Assembly (NCBI GenBank): GCA_039683095.1
Contig: JBDKSB010000008.1
Span: 1 to 64,000 of the forward strand
Reading direction: 5' to 3'
DNA from: Acidobacteriota bacterium
GTDB taxonomy: Bacteria; Acidobacteriota; Aminicenantia; Aminicenantales; Saccharicenantaceae
Length of the DNA stretch: 64,000 nucleotides
The position numbers were made by a program, and so were the translations under genes. Each line of letters begins with the position of its first letter. Position 1 is the first letter of the stretch. The notes under the pieces are model-generated. The model worked only from the letters and a program-made list of their open reading frames with translations. It had not been told where the DNA came from and ran no database searches. Positions 52,699 through 61,065 of the stretch are shown here, one piece after another.

Positions 52699-55233
52699 TC
52701 AGGCCTTCAGGCGGGAATAGAAGACCTTTTTGACCGCCTCGGCCGCGAGGACGTAAAGGGCGGTGATCCCGGCCAGCCAGGCCAGGATCGGCGCCGGCAG
52801 GGGGGTGAAGCCAAGCAGGGCGTTCAGCGGCGTGTAGGGCAAGGACAGGGTCACGACGGCGATGATCAAGGTCGAGACCAGGAGCCACCGTCCGGGCCGG
52901 CTCCTGACGAACGGGCGGCGGGTGCGAACGACCAAGGCGACCAGGAGCTCCGTCAGGACGGACTCGACGAACCAGCCGGTCCGGAAGACATCCGGCGGCA
53001 CCTTGAGCAGGAGGAGGAGCACGGCGAAGGTGACGGCGTCGAAGATAGAGCTGGTCAGGCCGAAGACGACCATGAAAGAACGGATGAAGCGGATGTCCCA
53101 GCGGTGGGGCGACCGGACCATCTCCGGATCGACGTTGTCCCCGGCGATGGCGAGGGCCGGGATGTCGGACAGGAAGTTGTTGAGCAGGACCTGCTTGGCC
53201 AGCAGCGGCAGGAAGGGCAGGACGACCGAGGCCGCGGCCATGCTGAGCATGTTGCCGAAGTTGGCGCTGGTCGTCGTGAAGATGTACTTGAGCGAATTGG
53301 CGAAGGTGACCCGGCCCTCCTCGACGCCGCGCCGGATGACGTCCAGGCCGGGCTCGAGCAGGACGATGTCCGCGGCCTCGCGGGCCACGTCGACGGCCCC
53401 CTCGACGGAGATGCCGACATCGGCGTCGTGGAGGGACGGGGCGTCGTTGATGCCGTCGCCCAGGTAGCCGACGACATGGCCGGCCCGCTGCATGGCCCGG
53501 ATGATGCGCTCCTTGTCGTTCGGGTCCGTCTCGGCGAACAAGGTCGTGCCCTCGACGGCGTGGACGAGGGCGTCCTCCGGCATCACGGCCAGATCGGAGC
53601 CGGTGATGACGCCCCGGACCTCGAGACCGACCATCCGGGCGACGCTTTCGGCGACGCGGCGGTTGTCGCCGGTGACGATCTTCAGGCCCACTCCCCGTCC
53701 GGCCAGGTCCTCGATCGCCCCCAGCACGCCGGGCTTGGGCGGATCGAAGAAGCGGAGGAAGCCGGCGAAGGCCAGGCCGCGCTCGTCGCCGCGGGTGTAG
53801 GCGGCCTGGACAGGCACGGGCTTGACGGCCACGCCCAGGACCCGGTACCCGGCCTCGCTCCAGCGGGCGAACAGGTCGAGGATCCGGTCCTTCTCGGCCG
53901 CGTCCAGCGGGACGGCCGCGGCGCCCCGCCGGGAAGAGACGCAGACGCCGAGCAGGGGCTCCAGGGCGCCCTTGGCGATGAGCATCGGCCCGGCCTCGCC
54001 TTCCCGGGCGACGATGCTCAGGCGCTTGCGAACGAAATCGTAGGGGATCTCATCCAGCTTGACCGCCGCCCCCGGGACCATCGAGCGCGCGCCGGTGATG
54101 GCCTCGTCCAGGGGGTTGGCCAGCCCCGTCTGGAGGCGGGCGTTGAGGAAGGCCCAGCGAAAGACCTCGTCGGACGGTCGGCCGTCGGCGTCGAGGGCGC
54201 CGTCGAGCTCGACGACCCCCGCGGTCAGCGTGCCCGTCTTGTCGGTGCAGAGGATGTCCATGCTGCCGAGGTTCTCGATCGAGCTCAGCCGCCGCACGAT
54301 GACGCCGCTGCGGGCCATGGCCCGGGCGCCCTTGGAGAGGTTGATGGTGATGATGGCCGGCAGGAGCTCCGGCGAGATGCCGACGGCCAGGGCGATGGCG
54401 AACAGGAGCGAGTCGAGGGGCGGCTTGACCGAGATGATGTTCATGCCGAAGACGACCAGGATGAGGGCGATCATGACCTCGGACAGCATCAGGCCGAAGC
54501 GGCGGATGCCGCGCTCGAATTCCGTCTCGGGCGGCCGCCGGACGATCCGGTCGGCGATGCGGCCGAAAGCCGTCCCGGCTCCGGTCACGGCGACCAGGGC
54601 CAGTGCGGTCCCGCTGCGCACGTTCGTGCCGGCGAAAACGCAGTTGGTCCGCTCGGCCAGGCTCGAGACCGGGGCCGCCTCTCCGGGTTTTTTCTCGGCC
54701 GGGAACGTCTCCCCGGTCAGGGCGGCTTGGCTGACGAAGAAGTCCTTGGCCTCCAGGACCCGGCCGTCGGCCGGGATGAGGCTGCCGGCGGACAGCATCA
54801 CGATATCGCCCGGGACGAGGTCCTCCGCCGGCACCGACGCCGGCGCCCCGTCGCGGAGCGCCGTGACCTTGTGGGCCAGCCGGCTCCGCAGCTTCTCGAC
54901 GGCCCGCGAGGCGGAGTATTCCTGGGCGAAGGTGATGGACGCGCTCCCGATGACGATCGCCAGGATGACCAGGGCGTCGGCGAAGTCCCGGGCCAGGGCT
55001 GATACGAACGTGCCGAAGAGAAGGATCAGGACGAGCGGGCTCTTGAACTGCCTCAGGAAAAGGCCCGCGGCCGGGGACCTCTTCCTGACCTTGAGGGCGT
55101 TCGGCCCGGCCGCGGCGAGCCGGGCCCGGGCCTCGGCCTGGCCGAGACCCCGCGGCGCCGCCCCGAGCCCGGCCAGGACCTCGGCGGCGGGAGGGCTCCA
55201 GTAATCGATCGCCGGGAGCTTTCGATCGGGCAT
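52699..55233 (-). CDS. mgtA: magnesium-translocating P-type ATPase (MgtA-like, P3B)
   Basis: An 844-residue P-type ATPase. Cation-ATPase N-terminal domain, then two helices, actuator domain with TGE in QAALTGETFP, membrane region with VGISPELLPAIITI (the P3B Mg-type M4 signature), phosphorylation loop DKTGTLT, nucleotide domain, and hinge GDGINDAPSLHDADVGI. The C-terminus has six helices. Subfamily features fit Mg2+ import into the cytoplasm at the expense of ATP. AGGGA is ten bases before the ATG. The leader is only about 27 bases, so no Mg riboswitch fits. Confidence 0.93.
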   Translation of the reverse strand: MPDRKLPAIDYWSPPAAEVLAGLGAAPRGLGQAEARARLAAAGPNALKVRKRSPAAGLFLRQFKSPLVLILLFGTFVSALARDFADALVILAIVIGSASITFAQEYSASRAVEKLRSRLAHKVTALRDGAPASVPAEDLVPGDIVMLSAGSLIPADGRVLEAKDFFVSQAALTGETFPAEKKPGEAAPVSSLAERTNCVFAGTNVRSGTALALVAVTGAGTAFGRIADRIVRRPPETEFERGIRRFGLMLSEVMIALILVVFGMNIISVKPPLDSLLFAIALAVGISPELLPAIITINLSKGARAMARSGVIVRRLSSIENLGSMDILCTDKTGTLTAGVVELDGALDADGRPSDEVFRWAFLNARLQTGLANPLDEAITGARSMVPGAAVKLDEIPYDFVRKRLSIVAREGEAGPMLIAKGALEPLLGVCVSSRRGAAAVPLDAAEKDRILDLFARWSEAGYRVLGVAVKPVPVQAAYTRGDERGLAFAGFLRFFDPPKPGVLGAIEDLAGRGVGLKIVTGDNRRVAESVARMVGLEVRGVITGSDLAVMPEDALVHAVEGTTLFAETDPNDKERIIRAMQRAGHVVGYLGDGINDAPSLHDADVGISVEGAVDVAREAADIVLLEPGLDVIRRGVEEGRVTFANSLKYIFTTTSANFGNMLSMAAASVVLPFLPLLAKQVLLNNFLSDIPALAIAGDNVDPEMVRSPHRWDIRFIRSFMVVFGLTSSIFDAVTFAVLLLLLKVPPDVFRTGWFVESVLTELLVALVVRTRRPFVRSRPGRWLLVSTLIIAVVTLSLPYTPLNALLGFTPLPAPILAWLAGITALYVLAAEAVKKVFYSRLKA

Positions 55234-55266
55234 GGTTCCTATATCCCTGGGGTGTCGCGCGCCCCG

Positions 55267-55295
55267 ATGATAGGCCTCGGTCCGGAGGGTGTCAA
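55267..55295 (-). promoter_or_regulatory. sigma-70 promoter of mgtA
   Basis: Minus strand TTGACA (55295-55290), 17 bp, TATCAT (55272-55267). Confidence 0.7.
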
Positions 55296-55316
55296 GGAAC
55301 GTCCGGGCGGGGTTGT

Positions 55317-55346
55317 TTGACACCCGGGCCGGGCATTCCCTATAAT
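55317..55346 (+). promoter_or_regulatory. consensus sigma-70 promoter of the NtrC-type regulator
   Basis: TTGACA (55317-55322), 18 bp, TATAAT (55341-55346), 21 bases before the ATG. The regulator itself is therefore made by the housekeeping sigma. Confidence 0.75.
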
Positions 55347-55367
55347 CGGCCTGATCAGTGGGATTCC

Positions 55368-56774
55368 ATGGCCAAGATCCTGATCATCGACGACGATCCG
55401 CTTGTCTCCGACTCCCTTTGCCAGGTCGTGGACAAGATGGGGCACGGTTCGTCCGTCGCCAGGAGCGTGGCCGCGGCCCTGGAGGCCGTCCGGGACGGGG
55501 CCTTCGACATCATCTTCTGCGACGTCCGCATGCCCGACGGCTCCGGCCTGGACATCCTGCCCGAGCTGAGGGCCGGCCAGCTCCCGCCCGAGGTCATCAT
55601 CATCACCGGCTACGGGGACCCCGACGGGGCCGAGCTGGCCATCAAGAAGGGGGCCTGGGATTACGTCGAAAAGCCCCTGTCCGTCAAGGACGTCGCCCTG
55701 GCCGTGGAGCGGGCCCTCCAGTATCGGGACAAGAAGCGGGCCGCCCCGGCGCCGGTGGCCCTCAAGACCGAGGGCATCATCGGCAAGAGCCCGAAGCTCC
55801 GCGCCTGCCTGGACGCGCTGGCCCAGGCCGCCTCGAGCGAGGCCAACGCCCTGATCACGGGAGAGACGGGAACGGGCAAGGAGCTGTTCGCCTGGGCCAT
55901 CCACCAGAACAGCGACCGCGCTTCGCGGAACTTCGTGGTCGTGGACTGCGCCGCGCTGCCGGAGACGCTCGTCGAGAGCACGCTCTTCGGCCACGTCCGG
56001 GGCGCCTTCACCGGGGCCGACAAGCCCCGCGACGGGCTGGTCCGGCAAGCGGACGGGGGGACGCTCTTCCTCGACGAGATCGGCGAGCTGCCCCTGTCCA
56101 TCCAGAAATCCTTCCTCCGCGTCCTCCAGGAGCGCCGCTTCCGCCCGGTGGGGGGCGGGCAGGAGGTGACCAGCGATTTCCGGCTGGTCACCGCGACCAA
56201 CCGGAACCTCGAGGACATGGTCCGGGCCGGAGGTTTCCGCGAGGATCTCCTCTTCCGGATCCGGACCCTCGTCCTCGCCCTGCCGCCCCTGCGGGAGATG
56301 AGAGAGGACCTCAAGGAACTCGTCATCCATTACGTCGTCAGGTTCTGCGATCAATACGGCATCCCGATGAAGAGCTTTTCGCCCGATTTCGAGCAGGTCC
56401 TGACGGCCTACGACTGGCCCGGCAACGTCCGCGAGCTCATCCAGTCGCTGGAAAAGGCCATCGTCAGCGCCAAGGACGAGCCGGTCCTCTTCCCCAAGCA
56501 CCTGCCGGAGCATATCCGCGTCCGGCTGGCCCGGGACGCCGTTTTGAAAAAGAAGGTTTCCGAGCCCGTTCGGCCCCCCCTTCCGGGAGAGACGGCCGCG
56601 CCGGCCTCCATGAAGGACTTCCGCGAAGCGGGGCTGGCCCGGCTGGAAAGCGAGTACCTGGCCGGCCTGATGCGTTCGACCTCCCGCAATATCGCCGAGG
56701 CCTGCCGCCTCTCCGGGCTGTCCCGCTCGCGCCTCTACACGCTCCTCAAGAAATACGGCATCCCCCTGTCCTGA
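55368..56774 (+). CDS. NtrC-family sigma-54-dependent response regulator
   Basis: A 468-residue enhancer-binding protein: receiver domain (1-120) with phospho-acceptor Asp52 in FCDVRMPDGSG and Lys in EKPLSVKD. The AAA+ domain has Walker A GETGTGKE (about 165), the sigma-54-contact loop GAFTGA (about 212) and DWPGNVREL. A C-terminal Fis-type helix-turn-helix reads NIAEACRLSGLSRSRLYTLLKKYG. It activates RNA polymerase carrying sigma-54 from a distant site after phosphorylation. The sigma-54-like promoters and shared palindromes downstream suggest its targets are local. The histidine kinase 700 bp downstream is the obvious partner. Confidence 0.95.
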   Translation: MAKILIIDDDPLVSDSLCQVVDKMGHGSSVARSVAAALEAVRDGAFDIIFCDVRMPDGSGLDILPELRAGQLPPEVIIITGYGDPDGAELAIKKGAWDYVEKPLSVKDVALAVERALQYRDKKRAAPAPVALKTEGIIGKSPKLRACLDALAQAASSEANALITGETGTGKELFAWAIHQNSDRASRNFVVVDCAALPETLVESTLFGHVRGAFTGADKPRDGLVRQADGGTLFLDEIGELPLSIQKSFLRVLQERRFRPVGGGQEVTSDFRLVTATNRNLEDMVRAGGFREDLLFRIRTLVLALPPLREMREDLKELVIHYVVRFCDQYGIPMKSFSPDFEQVLTAYDWPGNVRELIQSLEKAIVSAKDEPVLFPKHLPEHIRVRLARDAVLKKKVSEPVRPPLPGETAAPASMKDFREAGLARLESEYLAGLMRSTSRNIAEACRLSGLSRSRLYTLLKKYGIPLS

Positions 56775-56782
56775 AGCCGGCC

Positions 56783-56794
56783 GTCCCGCGGGAC
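56783..56794. promoter_or_regulatory. candidate enhancer palindrome 1 for the NtrC-type regulator
   Basis: GTCCCGCGGGAC, a perfect 12-bp palindrome, about 130 bp upstream of the -24 element. Its TCCCGCGGGA core recurs upstream of the second sigma-54-like promoter. It could also act as a terminator stem, being nine bases after the regulator stop. Confidence 0.45.
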
Positions 56795-56924
56795 CGGCCG
56801 GGACGGCCATCGAGTCCCGCCCGGCAGAATTCCTCCTCCCGACGGCCCGGCCGGCGGCGGCGGCGGCCCCGGGGCCCCAGGGCGGGCGTCCGCGGCCGGA
56901 CGCCGTCAGGGCCCGCGCCGGACT

Positions 56925-56939
56925 TGGCACAATTCTTGG
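56925..56939 (+). promoter_or_regulatory. sigma-54-type -24/-12 promoter 1
   Basis: TGGCAC-N5-TTGG followed by A; consensus is TGGCAC-N5-TTGC. The spacing is exact and a single base differs (GC to GG at -12). It lies about 36 bases before the receiver-like gene. Confidence 0.6.
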
Positions 56940-56975
56940 AATCTCCCTTTGTGAACGATGGCGGAAAGGACCGCT

Positions 56976-57377
56976 ATGGCCTTGAACGTGTTCTTCCTGA
57001 TGGCCAGGCCCTCCGAGGACGGGCGGGCGTTGGTGGGCGCGGCCGGGTCGCTCGTCACGGACGGCCGCATCGAGGTCTTCTCGAACCTTGCCGACTTCGA
57101 GGCCCGGATGCGCGGGCCCAAGGCGCCTCGCTCGCCGGCGATCGTCTGGAACCCGACGCACGACGACCTGCGCGCGCTCGCGGGCCTGAGCGATCTCCTC
57201 GCGGGCCTGAGGCTTCTTCTGGTCCTGCCCGATGACGAGGCGATGACTGTCGCCCTGGCCCACAAGCTGCGGCCGGCCTATGTCTCCTACATGGACGACG
57301 GGATCTCCGAGATCGTGGCCGTGCTCGGGCGCCTGACGGCCCCCGGGGAGGATGCGCCGGGTCCGGGGTCGGCGTGA
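56976..57377 (+). CDS. small receiver-like protein without evident phospho-acceptor
   Basis: A 133-residue soluble protein of alternating hydrophobic strands and helices (LNVFFLMA, IEVFSNLADFEARM, PAIVWNPTHDDL, LRLLLVLPDDEAMTVALAHKL, RPAYVSYMDDGISEIVAVLG), a pattern like a CheY-type receiver. The central strand that should end in the phospho-Asp reads AIVWNPTHDD, and no acidic pair follows the first strand, so it is probably a degenerate (pseudo) receiver. ATG 56976 has AAAGGA five bases upstream; ATG 56958 is an in-frame alternative. It sits between a sigma-54-type promoter and the histidine kinase. Confidence 0.65.
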   Translation: MALNVFFLMARPSEDGRALVGAAGSLVTDGRIEVFSNLADFEARMRGPKAPRSPAIVWNPTHDDLRALAGLSDLLAGLRLLLVLPDDEAMTVALAHKLRPAYVSYMDDGISEIVAVLGRLTAPGEDAPGPGSA

Positions 57378-57416
57378 TGGAACGCCGCCCCCGGGTTCGC
57401 CCCACTGCCCGTCCTG

Positions 57417-57425
57417 TGGTAGAAT
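57417..57425 (+). promoter_or_regulatory. extended -10 upstream of the hybrid histidine kinase
   Basis: TGG-TAGAAT, no good -35; the string TGTGGTAGAAT is identical to that before larB. It would allow kinase expression independent of the sigma-54 promoter. Confidence 0.4.
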
Positions 57426-57460
57426 CGCTCCCGACGATCCAGTCCGCGGAGGGGATGGCC

Positions 57461-60400
57461 ATGGACAGGGCGATGAGAGATTCCGGCATAAGGATCCTGG
57501 GCCGGGTCCCTTGGGGGACCCATTTCTGCCAGTTCTATAAGACCCGCAAGGATCTCCTGGACGTCCTCGTGCCCTATTTCCAGGCGGGCCTGGCCTCGAA
57601 CGAATATTGCATGTGGATCTGCTCGGAGCCGCTGGGGATCGCCGACGCCAGGAAGGCCCTGCGCCGGGCCGTGCCGGGGCTGGACCGGAAGATCCGGGCC
57701 GGCAAGATCGAGATCCTGTCCCACGACGAATGGTATCTCCGGAACGGCCGCTTCAGCTCCCGCCGGGTTCTCAGGGGCTGGGTCGAAAAGCTGAACGCCG
57801 CCCTGGACCGCGGCTTCGCCGGGCTGCGGCTGTCCGGGAGCGCCTTCTGGCTGGAGAAAGGGCAATGGGACGCCTTCACGGCCTACGAAGAGGCGATCAA
57901 CGCCATGATCTCCAAATATCCGATGCTGGCCCTGTGCACGTACTCCCTGGAGCGATGTGATGCCCGGGAGATCATCGACGTCCTGGACAATCACGAGCAG
58001 GCGCTGGTCCGGCGGGGCGGAAAGTGGATCCTGGTGGCCAGCTCGGTCGCCCGGAAGGCCCGTATCGACCTCAAGGCCAGCCAGGACCGTTTCCGGGAGG
58101 TCTTCGACAAATCGCCCATCGGCATCGAGCTCTTCGACGCCGGGGGCCGCCTTCGAGAGGCCAACCGGGCCTGCCTGGAGATGTTCGGCGTCGCCGATCC
58201 GGACGAGGTCCGTGGTTTCCGGCTGTTCGAGGATCCGAACCTGACGCCCGACATCGCCGGGAAGATCCGGAAGGGGTTTCCCGTCCGGCGCGAGTTCCGG
58301 TACGATTTCACCAAGATCAGCCGGGCCGGCCTATTCCGCACCCGGCGGTCCGGCCCGGCCTCGCTCGACGTCCAGATCACGCCGCTCCGGAGCGCAGGGA
58401 GGACCGTCGAGGGCTACCTCGTCCAGATCATGGACATCAGCGAGCGGAAGGCGGCCGAGACGGCCCTGCGCGCGTCCTACGAGATGATGGAGAAGCGCAT
58501 CTCCGAACGGACGTCCGAGCTGGTCCGGACGGTCCGGCAGCTCCGGCGGGAGATCGCGGAGCGCCATGAGCGCGAGCAGGACCTGCGCCAGCAGTCCGCC
58601 CTCCTCAACCTGGCCCGCGACGCGATCATCGTCCGCGACCCCGATTACCGGATCACGTTCTGGAACGACGGCGCCCAGAAGATCTACGGCTGGACCGACA
58701 GGGAAGCGACAGGGCGCGTCGCCCACGTTCTCCTGGGGACCCAATTCCCTGAAAGGCTGAAGGCCGTCCAGGACAGCCTGATGAAGGCCGGGCATTGGGA
58801 GGGCGAGATGGTCCGGACCCGGAAGGACGGGCAGCGGATCGTCGTCGAGAGCCGCTGGGCCGTGCTGCCGGGAAAATCAAAGCGCCGGCCGGAGGCCATC
58901 CTGGAGATCAGCCGCGACGTCACCCAGCGGCGGCACGTCGAGGGAGCGCTGCGGTCGGCCTCGGCCTACACCCGGGGGCTGATCGAGGCCAGCCTGGACC
59001 CGCTCGTGACGATCAACTCCGAAGGGAAGATCACGGACGTGAACCGGGCCACGGAGGCCGCGACCGGCCTGCCCCGGGCGCTGCTGATCGGCACGGATTT
59101 TTCGACCTGCTTCACGGAGCCGGAAAGGGCCCGGGCCGGCTACCGGCAGGTGTTCGACAAGGGCGAGGTCCGCGACTATCCCCTGGCCATCCGCCACGTC
59201 TCGGGCGCCGTGACGAAGGTCCTCTACAACGCGGCGGTCTACCGGGACGCCGACGGCAAGGTCGACGGCGTCTTCGCGGCGGCCCGCGACGTCACGGCGC
59301 TCCGGAACGCCGAGCAGGCCCGGCAGCGGCTGGCGACGGCGGTCGAGCAGCTCGCCGACGGGATCGCCATCACCGACCTGGACGGCCGGGTCCTGTCCAC
59401 CAACCCGGCGTTCGGGGACCATCACGCGCTCCGGCCCGGCGAGATCGTAGGCCGGTCTCTGCAGGAGATCCTGCGGATCGACGGGAGGGGCCTGGAGACC
59501 GCCGGGACCATGGACCGGACGATCCGGGCGGGCAAGGTCTGGAACTGGCATGTCGCCCGGCGGGTGCCCGGCAAGCAGGTCCGCGAATACGAGCTGTCCG
59601 TCTCGCCTATCCGCGACGACGAGGGACGGCTGATCCACTGCATCGCCGTGAGCCGCGACGTCACCCAGGAGATCCAGCTCCAGGAACGGATCCGCCAATG
59701 GCAGAAGATGGAGGCCCTGGGCACCCTGGCCGGGGGGATCGCCCACGATTTCAACAACATCCTGCTGCCTATCCTGATCAACACCGAGCTCACGCTGAGC
59801 GAGGAGCCGCCCGACGCCCCGGCGACCCGGCGCCTTGGCCAGGTCCTGGAGGCGGCCAAGCGCGGCAAGGACATGGTCCGCCAGATCATCGCCTTCTCGC
59901 AGCAGAAGGAGCAGGACCGCCGGCCGGTCGAGATCGCTCCCATCGTCCGGGAGGCCCTCAAGCTGCTCAGGATCTCGATGCCCAAGACGATCGAGATCGC
60001 CGAAAGGATCGAAGCCGGATCCGCCGTGATCGTGGCCGACCCGACGCAGATCCAGCAGGTCCTGATGAACCTGGGCAACAACGCCGCCTATGCCATGCGG
60101 GAGACCGGCGGCGTCCTGGACGTGTCCGTTTCCGAGGTCTCCCTCGACAAGGGCATGGCCGAGCGTTTCCTCGACATCAAGCCGGGCTCGTATGTCCGGC
60201 TGTCCGTGCGCGATACCGGCCAGGGCATCCCGCCCGAGGTCATGGACCGGATCTTCGAGCCCTTCTTCACGACCAAGAAGAAGGGCGAAGGGACGGGCAT
60301 GGGTCTGGCCGTCGTCCACGGCGTCGTCAAGGGCCACGGCGGGGCGATCTCCGTCTCGAGCGAGGTCGGCAAGGGGACGACGTTCACCGTCTACCTGCCC

Positions 60401-60829
60401 CGGGTGGCAGGCGAGGCCGCCAGGACGGAAGAGAGCCCGGAACCGTTCGCGAAGGGGACCGAGAGGATCCTGTTCGTGGACGACGAAGACATCCAGGTCC
60501 GGGCCATGACCAAGCTCCTGGAGCACCTCGGCTACAGGGTCGTCGGCCTGACCGACGCCGTCGAGGCCCTCGAGCTCGTCCGCAAGGACCCCGGCGCGTT
60601 CGACCTGGTCATCATGGACCAGACCATGCCCAGACTGAGCGGGGGCGAGATGGCCGGAGAGATCCTGCGCCTCCGCCCAGGCCTGCCCCTGATCCTCTGC
60701 ACCGGCTACAGCGAGACCCTGGACGAAGAGCAGGCCCTGGCCATGGGCATCCGGGCCTTCGTCATGAAGCCGTTCTCGGTCAAGGAGATCGCCCTCAGCA
60801 TCCGCCGGGCCCTGGCCCCGGCCGCCTGA
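57461..60829 (+). CDS. MEDS-PAS hybrid sensor histidine kinase
   Basis: A 1122-residue cytoplasmic sensor with no transmembrane segment. N-terminal MEDS domain (about 10-195; WGTHFCQFYKTRKDLLDVLVPYFQAGL, CMWICSEP), as in DcmR/MtrR-type sensors of one-carbon and methanogen organisms. Then about four PAS domains (roughly 205-330, 385-510, 520-640, 645-745). HisKA has His762 in GIAHDFNN; HATPase follows with DTGQGIPPEVMDRIFEPFF and GTGMGLAVVHG; a C-terminal receiver has acceptor Asp1053 in VIMDQTMP. The ATG has GGAGGGG six bases upstream. Likely phospho-donor to the NtrC-type regulator; ligand unknown. Confidence 0.93.
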   Translation: MDRAMRDSGIRILGRVPWGTHFCQFYKTRKDLLDVLVPYFQAGLASNEYCMWICSEPLGIADARKALRRAVPGLDRKIRAGKIEILSHDEWYLRNGRFSSRRVLRGWVEKLNAALDRGFAGLRLSGSAFWLEKGQWDAFTAYEEAINAMISKYPMLALCTYSLERCDAREIIDVLDNHEQALVRRGGKWILVASSVARKARIDLKASQDRFREVFDKSPIGIELFDAGGRLREANRACLEMFGVADPDEVRGFRLFEDPNLTPDIAGKIRKGFPVRREFRYDFTKISRAGLFRTRRSGPASLDVQITPLRSAGRTVEGYLVQIMDISERKAAETALRASYEMMEKRISERTSELVRTVRQLRREIAERHEREQDLRQQSALLNLARDAIIVRDPDYRITFWNDGAQKIYGWTDREATGRVAHVLLGTQFPERLKAVQDSLMKAGHWEGEMVRTRKDGQRIVVESRWAVLPGKSKRRPEAILEISRDVTQRRHVEGALRSASAYTRGLIEASLDPLVTINSEGKITDVNRATEAATGLPRALLIGTDFSTCFTEPERARAGYRQVFDKGEVRDYPLAIRHVSGAVTKVLYNAAVYRDADGKVDGVFAAARDVTALRNAEQARQRLATAVEQLADGIAITDLDGRVLSTNPAFGDHHALRPGEIVGRSLQEILRIDGRGLETAGTMDRTIRAGKVWNWHVARRVPGKQVREYELSVSPIRDDEGRLIHCIAVSRDVTQEIQLQERIRQWQKMEALGTLAGGIAHDFNNILLPILINTELTLSEEPPDAPATRRLGQVLEAAKRGKDMVRQIIAFSQQKEQDRRPVEIAPIVREALKLLRISMPKTIEIAERIEAGSAVIVADPTQIQQVLMNLGNNAAYAMRETGGVLDVSVSEVSLDKGMAERFLDIKPGSYVRLSVRDTGQGIPPEVMDRIFEPFFTTKKKGEGTGMGLAVVHGVVKGHGGAISVSSEVGKGTTFTVYLPRVAGEAARTEESPEPFAKGTERILFVDDEDIQVRAMTKLLEHLGYRVVGLTDAVEALELVRKDPGAFDLVIMDQTMPRLSGGEMAGEILRLRPGLPLILCTGYSETLDEEQALAMGIRAFVMKPFSVKEIALSIRRALAPAA

Positions 60830-60879
60830 CCCCGGCGCCTGTCACGATGCCGGTCCGGGCGGCCGCGGGCGCTCGCTCC

Positions 60880-60911
60880 GTCCCGGCCGGCGGGACCCTT
60901 TCCCGCGGGAA
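60880..60911. promoter_or_regulatory. candidate enhancer palindrome pair 2 for the NtrC-type regulator
   Basis: Two neighbouring dyads: GTCCCG-N5-CGGGAC (60880-60896) and the perfect TTCCCGCGGGAA (60900-60911), about 90-120 bp upstream of the second -24 element. The TCCCGCGGGA core matches palindrome 1. Confidence 0.45.
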
Positions 60912-60999
60912 TAGACAGCCGGGCCCCCGGCCGTCCCGATCGGCGGTCACTCCTCCCTCGCGGTCTGGCCGCCGGCCCATCCGCCCTGTCTATGGATCC

Positions 61000-61014
61000 T
61001 GGCACGTTTTTTGT
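61000..61014 (+). promoter_or_regulatory. sigma-54-type -24/-12 promoter 2
   Basis: TGGCAC-N5-TTGT followed by A, with G right after the -24 block as in the consensus and a T-rich spacer. One base deviates (C to T at -12). It is embedded in an ATCCTGG/CCAGGAT inverted repeat (60996-61002, 61017-61023), about 50 bases before the microprotein gene. Confidence 0.6.
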
Positions 61015-61065
61015 ATCCAGGATGGCGCCGTAAGTGATGTCCGCAAGAAAGGAGAAGGTCCATCC

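Noticed and set aside
52397-52720. 107-codon plus-strand ORF in the intergenic region between the secreted protein and mgtA
   Set aside because: Arg/Gly/Pro-rich, no ribosome site, overlaps the mgtA end, and resembles the antisense-type noise elsewhere.
55234-55266. Possible magnesium riboswitch or leader upstream of mgtA
   Set aside because: The promoter leaves only about 27 bases of leader, too short for the known Mg-responsive leaders.
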